Below, piece after piece: positions 35,909 through 44,492 of a stretch of 64,000 nucleotides of DNA. The translations under genes were made by a program, and so were the position numbers. Below the pieces are notes generated by a model. It did no database searches. It worked only from the letters and a program-made list of their open reading frames with translations, and was not told where the DNA came from. How positions within the stretch are numbered: the stretch's first letter is position 1; the number at the start of each line of letters is the position of its first letter. The stretch spans positions 19,821-83,820 of the forward strand of contig JAFVRC010000040.1 of NCBI GenBank assembly GCA_017504485.1. The letters run 5' to 3'. The DNA comes from Alistipes sp. (lineage in GTDB: Bacteria > Bacteroidota > Bacteroidia > Bacteroidales > Rikenellaceae).

Positions 35909-37705
35909 CTACTTTCGGGGCAGAGCCTCGGCAACCACCTCGGCAAGATCGCGCACGCCGCCCTTGGCAGTGCGCTGCAAGGCCTTCTTGCAGAGCGGAC
36001 ATGAGGTGACAATCGTCGCGGCCCCCGTAGCCTCCAACTCGTCGGTGACACGCGAGGCAAGCTTGAGCTGCTGTCCATCCGTGATGGCCGTATTGGCCAG
36101 CGACGAACCACAACAGAGGGCATTGCGGCGGTTATGCTCCGCCTCGGCAAGCTCGCCCACAGCCTCGATAACCGTGCGTGGTGCATCGTAGATACCGCCA
36201 CCGCGCCCCAGTTCACACGGGTCGTGGTAGGCATAGCGCACATCGCCGCGCTCCAACACAAGGCGACCGGAGGCGATAAGTCGCTCGATATACTCCGAGT
36301 GGTGCAACACCTCGATATGCTCAAGAGCATAATCCTCCTTGAAGGTTTTGAGGCATATAGGGCACGACGTAACAAGCGTCGTGATGCCATGCTTATGGAA
36401 GAGTGAACGGTTGAACTCCATCATCTTATGCGCCGAGTCGGTCTCGCCCGAGAGCTTCAGCGGGCGACCGCAGCAGACACTACCCTGCCGATCGGCCCAC
36501 CACACCTGATCGCCTACAGCCTCGAAGATGCGCTCCATTGCACTCATCGTGCGCGGTGTGAGGAGCGTCATACAACCGGCAAAGTAGCCCACCTTGCCGC
36601 TACCCTCCGAGCGGTCGATATCGCGGAAGTAGCCATAGCGACGCTCATTCGGGATATTGCGCATCAGTGCGCGGGAGTTAAGGCGCAGCGTATTGAGGTT
36701 GATACCTACGGGGCATACTGCCTCGCAACGGCCGCACATAAGGCAGTTGTTGGCCACCGATTGCTTCAACATATTGTAGCGACGATCGCGCAGGAAATAG
36801 ACCGACTGCACATCGTGTATGCCCAAGTCGGCTTGCAGCTGGCACGGGTCGATACATATTCCGCAACGCGAGCATGACTGCACCTCAAAGTAATCGATTG
36901 CACCCTTCTCTTCGCGCGGGCGCAGGCGATAGTTACGCAGAAAGATAAGCGGTATCTCCGTAAAGATGTGCATATAGCGCGAGAATGGCATTGCCACGAA
37001 GAAGCCACCGAGGGCTATCGAGTAGAGCCACCACGCAGGCTCGAAGGCATACGACAGCAGACGCTCGCCAAAGATTGATGCGAGCAGCGAGCCACAGGAA
37101 CCGGTGAGGAAGCTGCCCCCACCATAGAGTGCCACCGTAATACTCTCGGCAACAAGGCGCAGCGGGAAGATAAACCACAAGAACGACATCGCCAGACGGT
37201 CGCCCGTCGTGTGCTTCGTAGCACGACGCATACCGAGCGAGCGCGAGCTAAATCGCTTGAACCACGCCAACGCAACACCCGACAGCACGAAGGCGAGCAG
37301 CAGATCCATCACAAAGTCGAAGTACGGCTTATGCTCCGTCACGACTCCCTGCGCAGCGAAGTATTTGAAGAAGACGTGCCCCTGCAACGGCACGGGCGCG
37401 AAGCCCATATAGGCCATTGTCTCGATCCACCCCACGGCGATAAGTAGGAACCACCCCAGAGCTAGCGACATGTGCATATATCCGAGGCGCGGGTCTATGC
37501 GGAAGATGCGCACATGGAGCAACGACTCACGCACGACCTCCCACACCGAGCGCAGCGTGGCAAGGCTCGGAACGCCCTTCGCTACGAGCCTCTTATCCTC
37601 GTGCGTAAGGGCCACAAACCACGACACATACTTCCACGCCAGCACGATGAACAGAATAATCGTGCCGATGATGAACGGAAGCGTGAATGGAGCGTAGAAG
37701 TTCAT
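35909..37705 (-). CDS. Hdr-like membrane-anchored iron-sulfur oxidoreductase (NarI-like plus HdrD-like)
   Basis: A protein of 598 residues, a fusion. Residues 1-265 contain five membrane segments resembling cytochrome b subunits (NarI/HdrE/DsrM type), with histidines suited to haem b ligation in YMHMSLALGW (about residue 77) and SRYMHIFTEIP (about residue 258). Residues about 285-355 hold two 4Fe-4S clusters (CSRCGICIDPC, CLMCGRCEAVCP). The C-terminal half has two CCG domains (FAGC...CCGRPL...CPICLK and HDPC...CCGSSL...CPLCKK), each able to bind a non-cubane 4Fe-4S cluster as in HdrB/HdrD. It is the last gene of the Hdr-like operon and probably links it to menaquinone. Confidence 0.87.
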   Translation of the reverse strand: MNFYAPFTLPFIIGTIILFIVLAWKYVSWFVALTHEDKRLVAKGVPSLATLRSVWEVVRESLLHVRIFRIDPRLGYMHMSLALGWFLLIAVGWIETMAYMGFAPVPLQGHVFFKYFAAQGVVTEHKPYFDFVMDLLLAFVLSGVALAWFKRFSSRSLGMRRATKHTTGDRLAMSFLWFIFPLRLVAESITVALYGGGSFLTGSCGSLLASIFGERLLSYAFEPAWWLYSIALGGFFVAMPFSRYMHIFTEIPLIFLRNYRLRPREEKGAIDYFEVQSCSRCGICIDPCQLQADLGIHDVQSVYFLRDRRYNMLKQSVANNCLMCGRCEAVCPVGINLNTLRLNSRALMRNIPNERRYGYFRDIDRSEGSGKVGYFAGCMTLLTPRTMSAMERIFEAVGDQVWWADRQGSVCCGRPLKLSGETDSAHKMMEFNRSLFHKHGITTLVTSCPICLKTFKEDYALEHIEVLHHSEYIERLIASGRLVLERGDVRYAYHDPCELGRGGGIYDAPRTVIEAVGELAEAEHNRRNALCCGSSLANTAITDGQQLKLASRVTDELEATGAATIVTSCPLCKKALQRTAKGGVRDLAEVVAEALPRK

Positions 37706-37706
37706 A

Positions 37707-38042
37707 TTAAAAATCTCCCAATTTACGTTTTATGAGCATCACCACACCGCGCGTATTGATGCCGCGCGGACAGAGCAGACGACACTTGCCGCAGAGCATA
37801 CACTTGTTCATCTCCTCGTAGGCACCAGCATACTCGCCGCGTCGCACCAATGCATGCACCTTGCGGAAGTTAAACGACGTGAGGTTACCGGCCGTGCAGG
37901 AGGCTGTGCAGGAGCCGCAACCAATGCAGGTCTGCAACTCGGGCATCTCGAGCAATATCTCGTCGCTCTTGCGCAGGTTGTTGCGATCGATATCTATAAC
38001 TCGTGGCTTCGAGATTCCGAAGCCGAAATTCACACTTGCCAT
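37707..38042 (-). CDS. HdrC-like 4Fe-4S dicluster protein (short)
   Basis: A protein of 111 residues with two cysteine motifs, CIGCGSCTASC (about 39-49) and CMLCGKCRLLCPRG (about 81-94), giving two 4Fe-4S clusters as in HdrC or QmoC N-terminal domains. No membrane segment is seen. It starts 7 bp after the HdrA-like gene and stops 1 bp before the membrane-anchored subunit, so it probably carries electrons between the flavoprotein and the membrane protein. Confidence 0.88.
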   Translation of the reverse strand: MASVNFGFGISKPRVIDIDRNNLRKSDEILLEMPELQTCIGCGSCTASCTAGNLTSFNFRKVHALVRRGEYAGAYEEMNKCMLCGKCRLLCPRGINTRGVVMLIKRKLGDF

Positions 38043-38049
38043 ACCTCTG

Positions 38050-39060
38050 TTACCCCTCCTGTTTATTCAGATAATCGACTATCGAGTCGGCCACCACAAC
38101 ACCCTCGTTGAGCACCTCGCCGATACTCTTCGGGGCAGTAATGGTGCCGGCATAGAAGATACCCTCGCGCGACGAGCGCACATTACCTGCAAAGAGGTCG
38201 GCCGCACGCATAAAGCCACTATCGGCAAGGCGAAGGCCAGCACTCTCGGCAAAGCGCACATTATCGTCGTTGGCACGCATACCGACCAACAAAATCAACA
38301 TATCGACCGACATGCGCAACGGGCGGCCCGTCAGCGTATCTTCGGCCTTAATCTGAATGCAACCATCCATCAGCGGACTCGCCTCCGAGATGCGGCCTCG
38401 CACGAAGTGAACATTGTAGTTACGTTGGGCAGTATGATAGAGTTCCTCATAGCCCGGGCCGAACATTCTAATGTCCATATAGAAGTTGAACACATCGGCC
38501 TTCGGATATAGTTTTTTGAGTTCGATAGCCTGCTTAACGCCCGTTATGCAGCACACCTTCGAGCAGTGACGCTGGCATACCTTCTCGTCGCGCGAACCTA
38601 CGCAGTGCAGTATTGCCACACGGCGCGGTGACCGCTCCGGCATACGCCCCTCGGCCATCATTCGCTCGATATCGACCGACGTATATACGTTGTCGTAGAT
38701 GCCATAGCCATACTCCTCTTTGAGGCGAGCATCGAAGATTGTCGAGCCACTGCACAGGGCCACCGCATCGCAATCTATGCGCTCACCATCAGCTAATTCG
38801 ACGCGGTGATTGTCAAACTGCACCACCTCGCAGCCGAGGTGCACCTCGATGCCCTGCTCCTTGACGGCACGCATAAGCGGCTCGACGACGTCGGCCGACG
38901 GTATGAAGGTCGGGAAGAGCAAGTACCAATTACGCACCTTGCCTCCGAGCTGCGCTTCGCGCTCGATAATTATAGGCTCCTCGCCAAGTGCGCGGAGGCG
39001 CAAGGCCGTCTGCATACCTGCAACACCGCCGCCAATTATCACTACTTTCCGTGCTCTCAT
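38050..39060 (-). CDS. HdrA/QmoA-like FAD-binding subunit (short form)
   Basis: A protein of 336 residues. The FAD-binding Rossmann motif VVIIGGGVAGMQTALRL lies at the N-terminus. LGGKVRNWYLLFPTF and ILHCVGSRDEK with clustered cysteines (QRHCSKVCCITGVKQA), typical of HdrA/QmoA, follow. It lacks the ferredoxin insertions and C-terminal domain of full-length methanogen HdrA. The start ATG 39060 overlaps the stop of the preceding CCG-domain gene in an ATGA. An in-frame ATG at 39096 would lie within that gene. Confidence 0.87.
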   Translation of the reverse strand: MRARKVVIIGGGVAGMQTALRLRALGEEPIIIEREAQLGGKVRNWYLLFPTFIPSADVVEPLMRAVKEQGIEVHLGCEVVQFDNHRVELADGERIDCDAVALCSGSTIFDARLKEEYGYGIYDNVYTSVDIERMMAEGRMPERSPRRVAILHCVGSRDEKVCQRHCSKVCCITGVKQAIELKKLYPKADVFNFYMDIRMFGPGYEELYHTAQRNYNVHFVRGRISEASPLMDGCIQIKAEDTLTGRPLRMSVDMLILLVGMRANDDNVRFAESAGLRLADSGFMRAADLFAGNVRSSREGIFYAGTITAPKSIGEVLNEGVVVADSIVDYLNKQEG

Positions 39061-40142
39061 TTCTTTATGTCGTATAATGTTACGCCGGCACTGCAATTGA
39101 CCGCAGCGGCGGCCGGTTTTCCGATATATTTACCCTTCGGGCCGAGGTACTTGGTCGAGGGGTCATACTCCACGCCCATCTTCTCGAGCAGCGGCTCGAC
39201 ATCAACGGCGTGCATCTGCATACCCAACTCCCACGGGTCGTAGCCCAACACAAGGCCGGCCATCTCCTCGTAGGTGAGCACCGGTATGCCGTGGCCATGG
39301 GCTCCATAGGTAGTGCCCTCCATCTCGGCAATTGTATATTGCCACTTATCGAGAAACATCGAGCAGCCCGGGCAGTTGCAGACGATAAAGTCGGGACGAT
39401 ATGGAGCCATACTCTCGAGTTTCTTCTGCGAGTTGGCCACCGAGTAGCCACGGTTGGCCTGCACCAAGTAGTTGCGGAAACCGAAGCCGCAGCAGTGGCG
39501 ACGCTCGGGATAATCGACCACCTCGCCACCCCACGACTCAATCATACCTGCCAAGACATACGGGAACTCCGAACCTCCGATACCGCTCTTCGGGAATATC
39601 TTGGCATAGTGGCACCCGATATGCTCGACCACGCGCAACGGTTCGCCTGTCAAGGCGTTCACAAGCGGCCGTTTCATACGCTCGGCAATCTCCTTGCGAA
39701 GATGGAATATGACATCCGAAGTGTGCGCCAAACTCTTGGGCTTAACAAGCTCGCGCCCCGTAGCCTTGAATAGATTTTCGCGCGTGCGCTCCTCGGTCTC
39801 GGGAAACTCTTCCCAGGTGTTGAGAATCTCGGTATAGATACCAAACGAGGTTATGCACGACGAGGTGAAGTTCTCGTAGCCCGCCTCGTGCATAAGCGCA
39901 AATTGGCGCGCCACGACCGTCATAATGGTCTCGAACGGCACGATATCCGAGTGATAACCGATACCCGTGCAAGAGGTATGCAGCGGATCGTCAAAGATAT
40001 CCTTGCCGAGGTCGTTGCGCAGAATATCAAGAAAAGCCTTTTCGCTCCCCGGAAAGAAGTTTTGGCGTATGCAGCTACGCGCATAGTAGTACTTATCGTC
40101 GGCAATATCCTTTTGGTACTCCTCCCATTTAGTTCTTCTCAT
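39057..40142 (-). CDS. HdrB-like protein with two CCG domains
   Basis: A protein of 361 residues. The first CCG-type motif is spread over SCIRQNFFPG, TSCTGIGYH and SSCITSFG. The second is canonical: HIGCHYAKIFP, then RRHCCGFGF, then CNCPGCSMF. Such motifs bind the non-cubane 4Fe-4S clusters where heterodisulfide or other thiol chemistry occurs in HdrB. No membrane segments are present. It lies 3 bp after the HdrC-like gene and overlaps the HdrA-like gene by 4 bp. Confidence 0.9.
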   Translation of the reverse strand: MRRTKWEEYQKDIADDKYYYARSCIRQNFFPGSEKAFLDILRNDLGKDIFDDPLHTSCTGIGYHSDIVPFETIMTVVARQFALMHEAGYENFTSSCITSFGIYTEILNTWEEFPETEERTRENLFKATGRELVKPKSLAHTSDVIFHLRKEIAERMKRPLVNALTGEPLRVVEHIGCHYAKIFPKSGIGGSEFPYVLAGMIESWGGEVVDYPERRHCCGFGFRNYLVQANRGYSVANSQKKLESMAPYRPDFIVCNCPGCSMFLDKWQYTIAEMEGTTYGAHGHGIPVLTYEEMAGLVLGYDPWELGMQMHAVDVEPLLEKMGVEYDPSTKYLGPKGKYIGKPAAAAVNCSAGVTLYDIKK

Positions 40143-40145
40143 AAC

Positions 40146-40841
40146 CTACTCCTCCGCTAATGTATTTTGCGTGAATACGTCCATCATATAGTTCTCGTCA
40201 GCACCATTATAGCCCATCTCGCGAGCCTTCTGCTCCGAGTATCGCTCGATATCATCGAAGAACTCCTTGCCGCCACTCACTTCGAAGATACGATGAAGCT
40301 CCTGCATCGTTGCCTCCGAGCAGCGGCGCAATGCACCGGCACCCTCGCGACCATACGAAGGAGTGAAACGTGCGTATATATCCTTATCGTTATCGAAAAC
40401 CCATCGCCACACGGTACCCTGCTCGGGGTGTAGGTCGGGCGATATATTACGCGGAACGAGGCAATAGCCGCTCTTCATGATATTCTCGCCAATAGTGCGC
40501 TTCAAGGCGAGTTGTTGGCGACCTCGCGCACTCTCGACGAAGTAGCCCATACGCTGCGACAAGGTGCGTAGCCCCTGAATGATATAACCCGGGGTATTGC
40601 CGCGCGGACAGCGCGGACGGCACGACATACATTGACCACAGTACCAGATTGTTTCGCTGCGCAGCAGAGCCTCGATAGTCTCATCGTCGCGCATCTGCAC
40701 GGCCGAGATAATCTGCCGCGGGTCGTAGTCATAGAACTCGGCTGCCGGACATATTGCCGTACATACGCCGCAGTTCATACAGGCCTTCAAACCCTCGCGC
40801 ACTCGGATATCCTCATACAACTTATCGAACAATTTGCCCAT
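40146..40841 (-). CDS. HdrC-like 4Fe-4S dicluster protein (long)
   Basis: A protein of 231 residues with ferredoxin-like motifs CMNCGVCTAICPAAEFYD (about 21-38) and CGQCMSCRPRCPRG (about 68-81). The remainder is helical and has no known domain. It is first gene of the five-gene Hdr-like operon, behind a reverse-strand -7 element. HdrC passes electrons between HdrA flavin and the HdrB clusters, and the same role is likely here. Confidence 0.88.
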   Translation of the reverse strand: MGKLFDKLYEDIRVREGLKACMNCGVCTAICPAAEFYDYDPRQIISAVQMRDDETIEALLRSETIWYCGQCMSCRPRCPRGNTPGYIIQGLRTLSQRMGYFVESARGRQQLALKRTIGENIMKSGYCLVPRNISPDLHPEQGTVWRWVFDNDKDIYARFTPSYGREGAGALRRCSEATMQELHRIFEVSGGKEFFDDIERYSEQKAREMGYNGADENYMMDVFTQNTLAEE

Positions 40842-40863
40842 AATTCACCACTTATATCTGTGG

Positions 40864-40871
40864 CAAAGGTA
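40864..40871 (-). promoter_or_regulatory. -7 promoter element of the Hdr-like operon
   Basis: The reverse strand reads TACCTTTG, 22 bp before the first start codon. No exact -33 is seen. Confidence 0.5.
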
Positions 40872-40937
40872 GAAAATCGTCGAGGTTTGAGGCTCGGTAT
40901 TTATACCTATATTTACATAGGAGGCAACCAAACTGCC

Positions 40938-41945
40938 CTATTTAAGACGAATAAGTCGCCCCTGTTCAAGCACCTCGCCACGACCAAGACGGTTCAGGCG
41001 GGCGAGCGAGCGCTCGCGAATGGCATAGGACTGCGAGAGCGAATAGAGAGTCTCGCCACGGCGCACCTCGTGGTGCATGACATTGCCGAGCCAATGGCTC
41101 TTTTTACGCTCGATATAGACGATATTGCCGGCCTTGAGCTCGGCATCCTTCGCCACGTCGTTGAACGAGCAGAGCGTGCGCCCCGAAATGCCGAACTTGC
41201 GGCCTACGCCTCGGTATGTATCACCCTCTTTGGCAATGACATAGTAGGTTTGGTTGGTGCGATAGATGGTATAGCCCTCGTGGGTATTGACCGAGACGTG
41301 AAAAGCGTCGGCGCCAACAGCCGGCAGAGCCGAACTCTGCATCTCGAACCACGTTTCCGTATTTGCGGTTGCACCCTTATTGGCTGCATAGATTTTGGCA
41401 CCATCCTCTTTGTCAAGCAGATAGAGTTTATGCTGCTCGATAATCTTGACAAGTCGCTCGGCATAGTCTGGCGCCGTAGCATACCCCGCCGCCTTCAAAC
41501 CGCGAGCCCAACTGCGATAGTCGGTCGATGGGTAGGCAAAGAGCGAGTCGTAGCGCGGCGACGAGTCGAGGAACTCTGCATGGTCGAGATATGAAGCCTC
41601 GACCGACGGATAGGCTCTGAAGCACTCGCCCTTCGCATCGTCGTCGTGATAGACGCGGTCTCCCTTCCAGCTCTTCTTGCACTTGATGCCGAAGTGGTTA
41701 TTCGAGCTACGCGAGAGGTGGCTGTTGCCGCTATCCGATTCGAGAATACCCTGCGCCATAGTGATACTTGCCGGAATACCATAACGCTCCATGTGGGCGA
41801 TAGCGATTGCCTTATACCGCTCGACATACTCTTCGAGCGTCTGTTTTACGCTGCCGGCCGCCTCTGCGGAGAGCGCAACGATGGTAAAAACGACAAATAA
41901 GAGAGAGAATTTGGAAATTGCTATTGCTTTTTGCGAAAATTTCAT
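40938..41945 (-). CDS. Secreted glucosaminidase (GH73) with LysM domains
   Basis: A protein of 335 residues that cuts peptidoglycan glycan strands. After a signal peptide (FSLLFVVFTIVALSAEA) the FlgJ/GH73 domain spans about residues 35-190. It contains GIPASITMAQGILESDSGNS with the likely catalytic Glu, SNNHFGIKCKKSWKGD, FRAYPSVEASYLDHAEFL and AGYATAPDYAERLVKIIEQH. Two LysM-like repeats follow (about 225-265 and 285-335: HEVRRGETLYSLSQSY). It is divergent from the DUF4254 gene, with both promoters in the 81-bp gap. Confidence 0.93.
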   Translation of the reverse strand: MKFSQKAIAISKFSLLFVVFTIVALSAEAAGSVKQTLEEYVERYKAIAIAHMERYGIPASITMAQGILESDSGNSHLSRSSNNHFGIKCKKSWKGDRVYHDDDAKGECFRAYPSVEASYLDHAEFLDSSPRYDSLFAYPSTDYRSWARGLKAAGYATAPDYAERLVKIIEQHKLYLLDKEDGAKIYAANKGATANTETWFEMQSSALPAVGADAFHVSVNTHEGYTIYRTNQTYYVIAKEGDTYRGVGRKFGISGRTLCSFNDVAKDAELKAGNIVYIERKKSHWLGNVMHHEVRRGETLYSLSQSYAIRERSLARLNRLGRGEVLEQGRLIRLK

Positions 41946-41953
41946 TATCTTTG
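41946..41953 (+). promoter_or_regulatory. Promoter of the DUF4254/GT9 operon
   Basis: TATCTTTG, with ATTG 19 bp upstream (41923-41926) as a near -33. Confidence 0.6.
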
Positions 41954-41980
41954 TAATTACAATTAACCTGTATCCGTCAG

Positions 41981-41988
41981 CAAAGATA
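41981..41988 (-). promoter_or_regulatory. -7 promoter element of the glucosaminidase gene
   Basis: The reverse strand reads TATCTTTG, 35 bp before the reverse start. The forward promoter lies between it and that start, so the two transcripts overlap at their 5' ends. Confidence 0.55.
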
Positions 41989-42026
41989 GCAAACTTTCGC
42001 TAAACGACGACTAAAATTTTACAAAT

Positions 42027-42629
42027 ATGTTTACAGAAAAGGCAAATAAGATTTTCGAACAGGTCATTGCCGACTATCATTCGATGGACAGCGTCGATGC
42101 ACAGAACCATAACCCTTTCGAAAAGGGCTCCATCGAACACCTGCTTTATGAGAAGAATTGGGTGGATGCCGTACAGTGGCACCTCGAGGATATCATTCGC
42201 AACCCGGAGATTGACCCGGTAGAGGCTTTGGCCATCAAGCGCCGCATCGACCGCTCGAACCAGGTGCGCACCGACATGGTGGAGTACATCGACTCGTATA
42301 TGCTCGATAAATATAAGGATGTCGAGGTGGCTGCCGATGCCAAAATCAACACCGAAACTCCGGCTTGGGCTATCGACCGCCTCTCGATTCTCGCCCTGAA
42401 GATATACCACATGCAGCAGGAGGTGCTCCGCGAGGATGCCTCCGACGAGCACCGTGCCGCTTGCCAGAAGAAGCTCGACGTGCTCCTCTCGCAGCGCGTG
42501 GATCTCTCGACCGCCATCGAGGAGCTCATCGAGGATATCGAAGCCGGCCGCAAGTATATGAAGACCTACAAGCAGATGAAGATGTACAACGACCCGGCCC
42601 TCAATCCGGTTCTCTATGGAGCGAAATAA
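42027..42629 (+). CDS. DUF4254 family protein
   Basis: A cytoplasmic, all-helical protein of 200 residues. I recognise it as DUF4254, a Bacteroidetes family usually found beside a family 9 glycosyltransferase, from NPFEKGSIEHLLYEKNWVD, AIKRRIDRSNQVRTDMVEYI and AWAIDRLSILALKIYHMQ. No catalytic motif is visible. It overlaps the GT9 gene by 14 bp, so the two are translationally coupled and may act together in lipopolysaccharide core synthesis. Confidence 0.88.
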   Translation: MFTEKANKIFEQVIADYHSMDSVDAQNHNPFEKGSIEHLLYEKNWVDAVQWHLEDIIRNPEIDPVEALAIKRRIDRSNQVRTDMVEYIDSYMLDKYKDVEVAADAKINTETPAWAIDRLSILALKIYHMQQEVLREDASDEHRAACQKKLDVLLSQRVDLSTAIEELIEDIEAGRKYMKTYKQMKMYNDPALNPVLYGAK

Positions 42630-43647
42630 TCTGCCTCGACATATTCTGGTCCTCCGCACCTCGGCAATGGGTGATGTGGCAATGGTGCCGCACGCTATTC
42701 GTGCGCTCAAAGCTGCCTATCCGGAGGTGAAAATCACGGTGGCAACACGCAAGCTCTTCGAGCCTTTCTTCCGCGGTCTCGATGTCGATTTCGTATTCCT
42801 CGACCTCGACAACAAGCACGCTAATTTCAAGGGTTTATGGGGCTTTGCACAGTACCTCCGCAGCCTCGGCATTGATGCTGTGGCCGACATGCATCGTGTC
42901 ATCCGCTCGCTCATCATAACCTTCGGTCTGCAACTACACGGTATTCGTATTGCGCATATCAACAAGGGTAAAATCGAGAAGTGGTTTCGCGTGGGTTATA
43001 GCAAGGCCGATGCCGTGCCGCTGAAGCATACGGTGGTGCGCTACTGCGACGTATTCCGCCGCCTCGGCTTTGAGTTCCCGGACCCCGAGCCGCTGACCAC
43101 ACGCCCCGACTACAAAAACCCGATGGGCGAGAAGCAGGGAACGTGGGTAGGCTTCGCCCCATTCTCGGCACACGAAGGCAAGACCTATCCGGAGGATATG
43201 CGCGAAGGAGTTGTTGCACTACTCTCGGCCAAGTACGATCGAATATTTATCCACAGCGGCGTGGCACATGAGGCCGAATTCGCAAAGGAGATGGAGCAGA
43301 AATATCCGAATGTCACGGCTCTAATTACGCGCGTGAAACTCGCCGAGGAGATTGAGCTTATCTCACACCTCGACTGCGTAGTGTCGATGGATTCACTGGT
43401 GATGCACCTCGCATCACTCACTGCCACACCGGTAGTATCGGTGTGGGGAGCGACGCACCCCGAACTCGGATTTCTCGGCTATGGTGCCGACCCGGAGGGT
43501 GTGCTACAGAAGGAGATGGAGTGCCGCCCATGCTCAACATACGGCAAGACCCCGTGCAAGTACGGCGACTGCCGTTGCATGCGTGCCATAACGCCTGAAA
43601 TGATCGCCGAGCGCGTGGCGTATATCATCGAAAAGAACAGGAAATAG
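42616..43647 (+). CDS. Glycosyltransferase family 9 (heptosyltransferase-like)
   Basis: A GT-B glycosyltransferase of 343 residues. Seen are the N-terminal ILVLRTSAMGDVAMVPHAIR (as in WaaC/WaaF), KITVATRKLFEPFFRGLD, WVGFAPFSAHEGKTYP, CVVSMDSLVMHLASLTATPV, VSVWGATHPE, and the C-terminal CMRAITPEMIAERV. ADP-heptose or a related sugar transferred to the LPS inner core is the family role. It is coupled to the DUF4254 gene. A GC-rich hairpin lies 8 bp after the stop. Confidence 0.93.
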   Translation: MERNNLPRHILVLRTSAMGDVAMVPHAIRALKAAYPEVKITVATRKLFEPFFRGLDVDFVFLDLDNKHANFKGLWGFAQYLRSLGIDAVADMHRVIRSLIITFGLQLHGIRIAHINKGKIEKWFRVGYSKADAVPLKHTVVRYCDVFRRLGFEFPDPEPLTTRPDYKNPMGEKQGTWVGFAPFSAHEGKTYPEDMREGVVALLSAKYDRIFIHSGVAHEAEFAKEMEQKYPNVTALITRVKLAEEIELISHLDCVVSMDSLVMHLASLTATPVVSVWGATHPELGFLGYGADPEGVLQKEMECRPCSTYGKTPCKYGDCRCMRAITPEMIAERVAYIIEKNRK

Positions 43648-43654
43648 CCACACA

Positions 43655-43682
43655 GCGCAGCCTTCTCCCTCTTGGGCTGCGC
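43655..43682. terminator. Hairpin between convergent GT9 and ung genes
   Basis: GCGCAGCC (43655-43662) pairs with GGCTGCGC (43675-43682). The T-tract is poor, so it may act as a shared transcript end in both directions. Confidence 0.5.
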
Positions 43683-43711
43683 GGCATAATCACCGATACA
43701 TATTCACACGA

Positions 43712-44374
43712 TTACCAGACGATTGGCTCCTTGCCGATGCCTGCGAGGTAGGCGTTTGCCTGCGAGAAGTGGCGCGAGCCGAAGAACCCTCGATACGACG
43801 ATAGTGGCGACGGGTGCACTGATTTGAGAATCAGGTTGCGCGACGGGTCGGCAATCGAGCCTTTGCGCTGCGCGTAGCTACCCCACAACATATAGACCAC
43901 ACCCTCGCGACGTTGTGCTATAGCACGCACCACGGCATCGGTGAACTGCTCCCAGCCGCGCCCTGCGTGCGAGGCCGCCTCGTGAGCACGCACCGTGAGC
44001 ACCGAGTTAAGCAGCAGCACGCCCTGCTCGGCCCAGCGGTCAAGGTTGCCACTCGACGGGATGGTGGCTCCCGTATCAGAGGCTACCTCCTTGAAGATAT
44101 TCTGCAACGACGGTGGAAAAGGCACTCCGTCATCTACCGAAAAGCAGAGGCCATTGGCCTGCCCGTCACCATGATAGGGGTCTTGGCCAATAATCACCAC
44201 CTTGAGTTGCTCGACCGGACACTTATCGAAGGCTCGAAAAATATTACGGCCCGCAGGAAAGACCTCATGTGCGGCATACTCACCCCTCACAAACTCGACA
44301 AGCGAGGCGAAATAGGGCTTCTCGAACTCCTCGCGGAGCAACTCCTTCCAATCTTCGGCGATGCGTACTTCCAT
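43712..44374 (-). CDS. ung: Uracil-DNA glycosylase
   Basis: A family 1 UDG of 220 residues that removes uracil from DNA. The water-activating motif GQDPYHG (residues 63-69, Asp65) is followed by GLCFSVDDGVPFPPSL, LLLNSVLTVRAHEAASHAG and the DNA-intercalation loop HPSPLSSYRGFFG. The start ATG 44374 is chosen because family members begin just before the WKELLREEF helix. An upstream in-frame ATG at 44428 adds a basic unrelated stretch. A near -7 (TACCTTTA, reverse strand, 44398-44405) precedes it. Confidence 0.97.
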   Translation of the reverse strand: MEVRIAEDWKELLREEFEKPYFASLVEFVRGEYAAHEVFPAGRNIFRAFDKCPVEQLKVVIIGQDPYHGDGQANGLCFSVDDGVPFPPSLQNIFKEVASDTGATIPSSGNLDRWAEQGVLLLNSVLTVRAHEAASHAGRGWEQFTDAVVRAIAQRREGVVYMLWGSYAQRKGSIADPSRNLILKSVHPSPLSSYRGFFGSRHFSQANAYLAGIGKEPIVW

Positions 44375-44458
44375 AACTCTACGATTTTTTGGTGGTGTAA
44401 AGGTACAAAATTTTCGATTTCGCAACACGAGAGCAAGTGATTATTTGCGAAAAAACAT

Positions 44459-44466
44459 TATCTTTG
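44459..44466 (+). promoter_or_regulatory. -7 promoter element of the galM-deoD-nuclease operon
   Basis: TATCTTTG, 26 bp before the galM ATG. Confidence 0.6.
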
Positions 44467-44492
44467 TAGCGATAAAACCTAACAGACCTATT

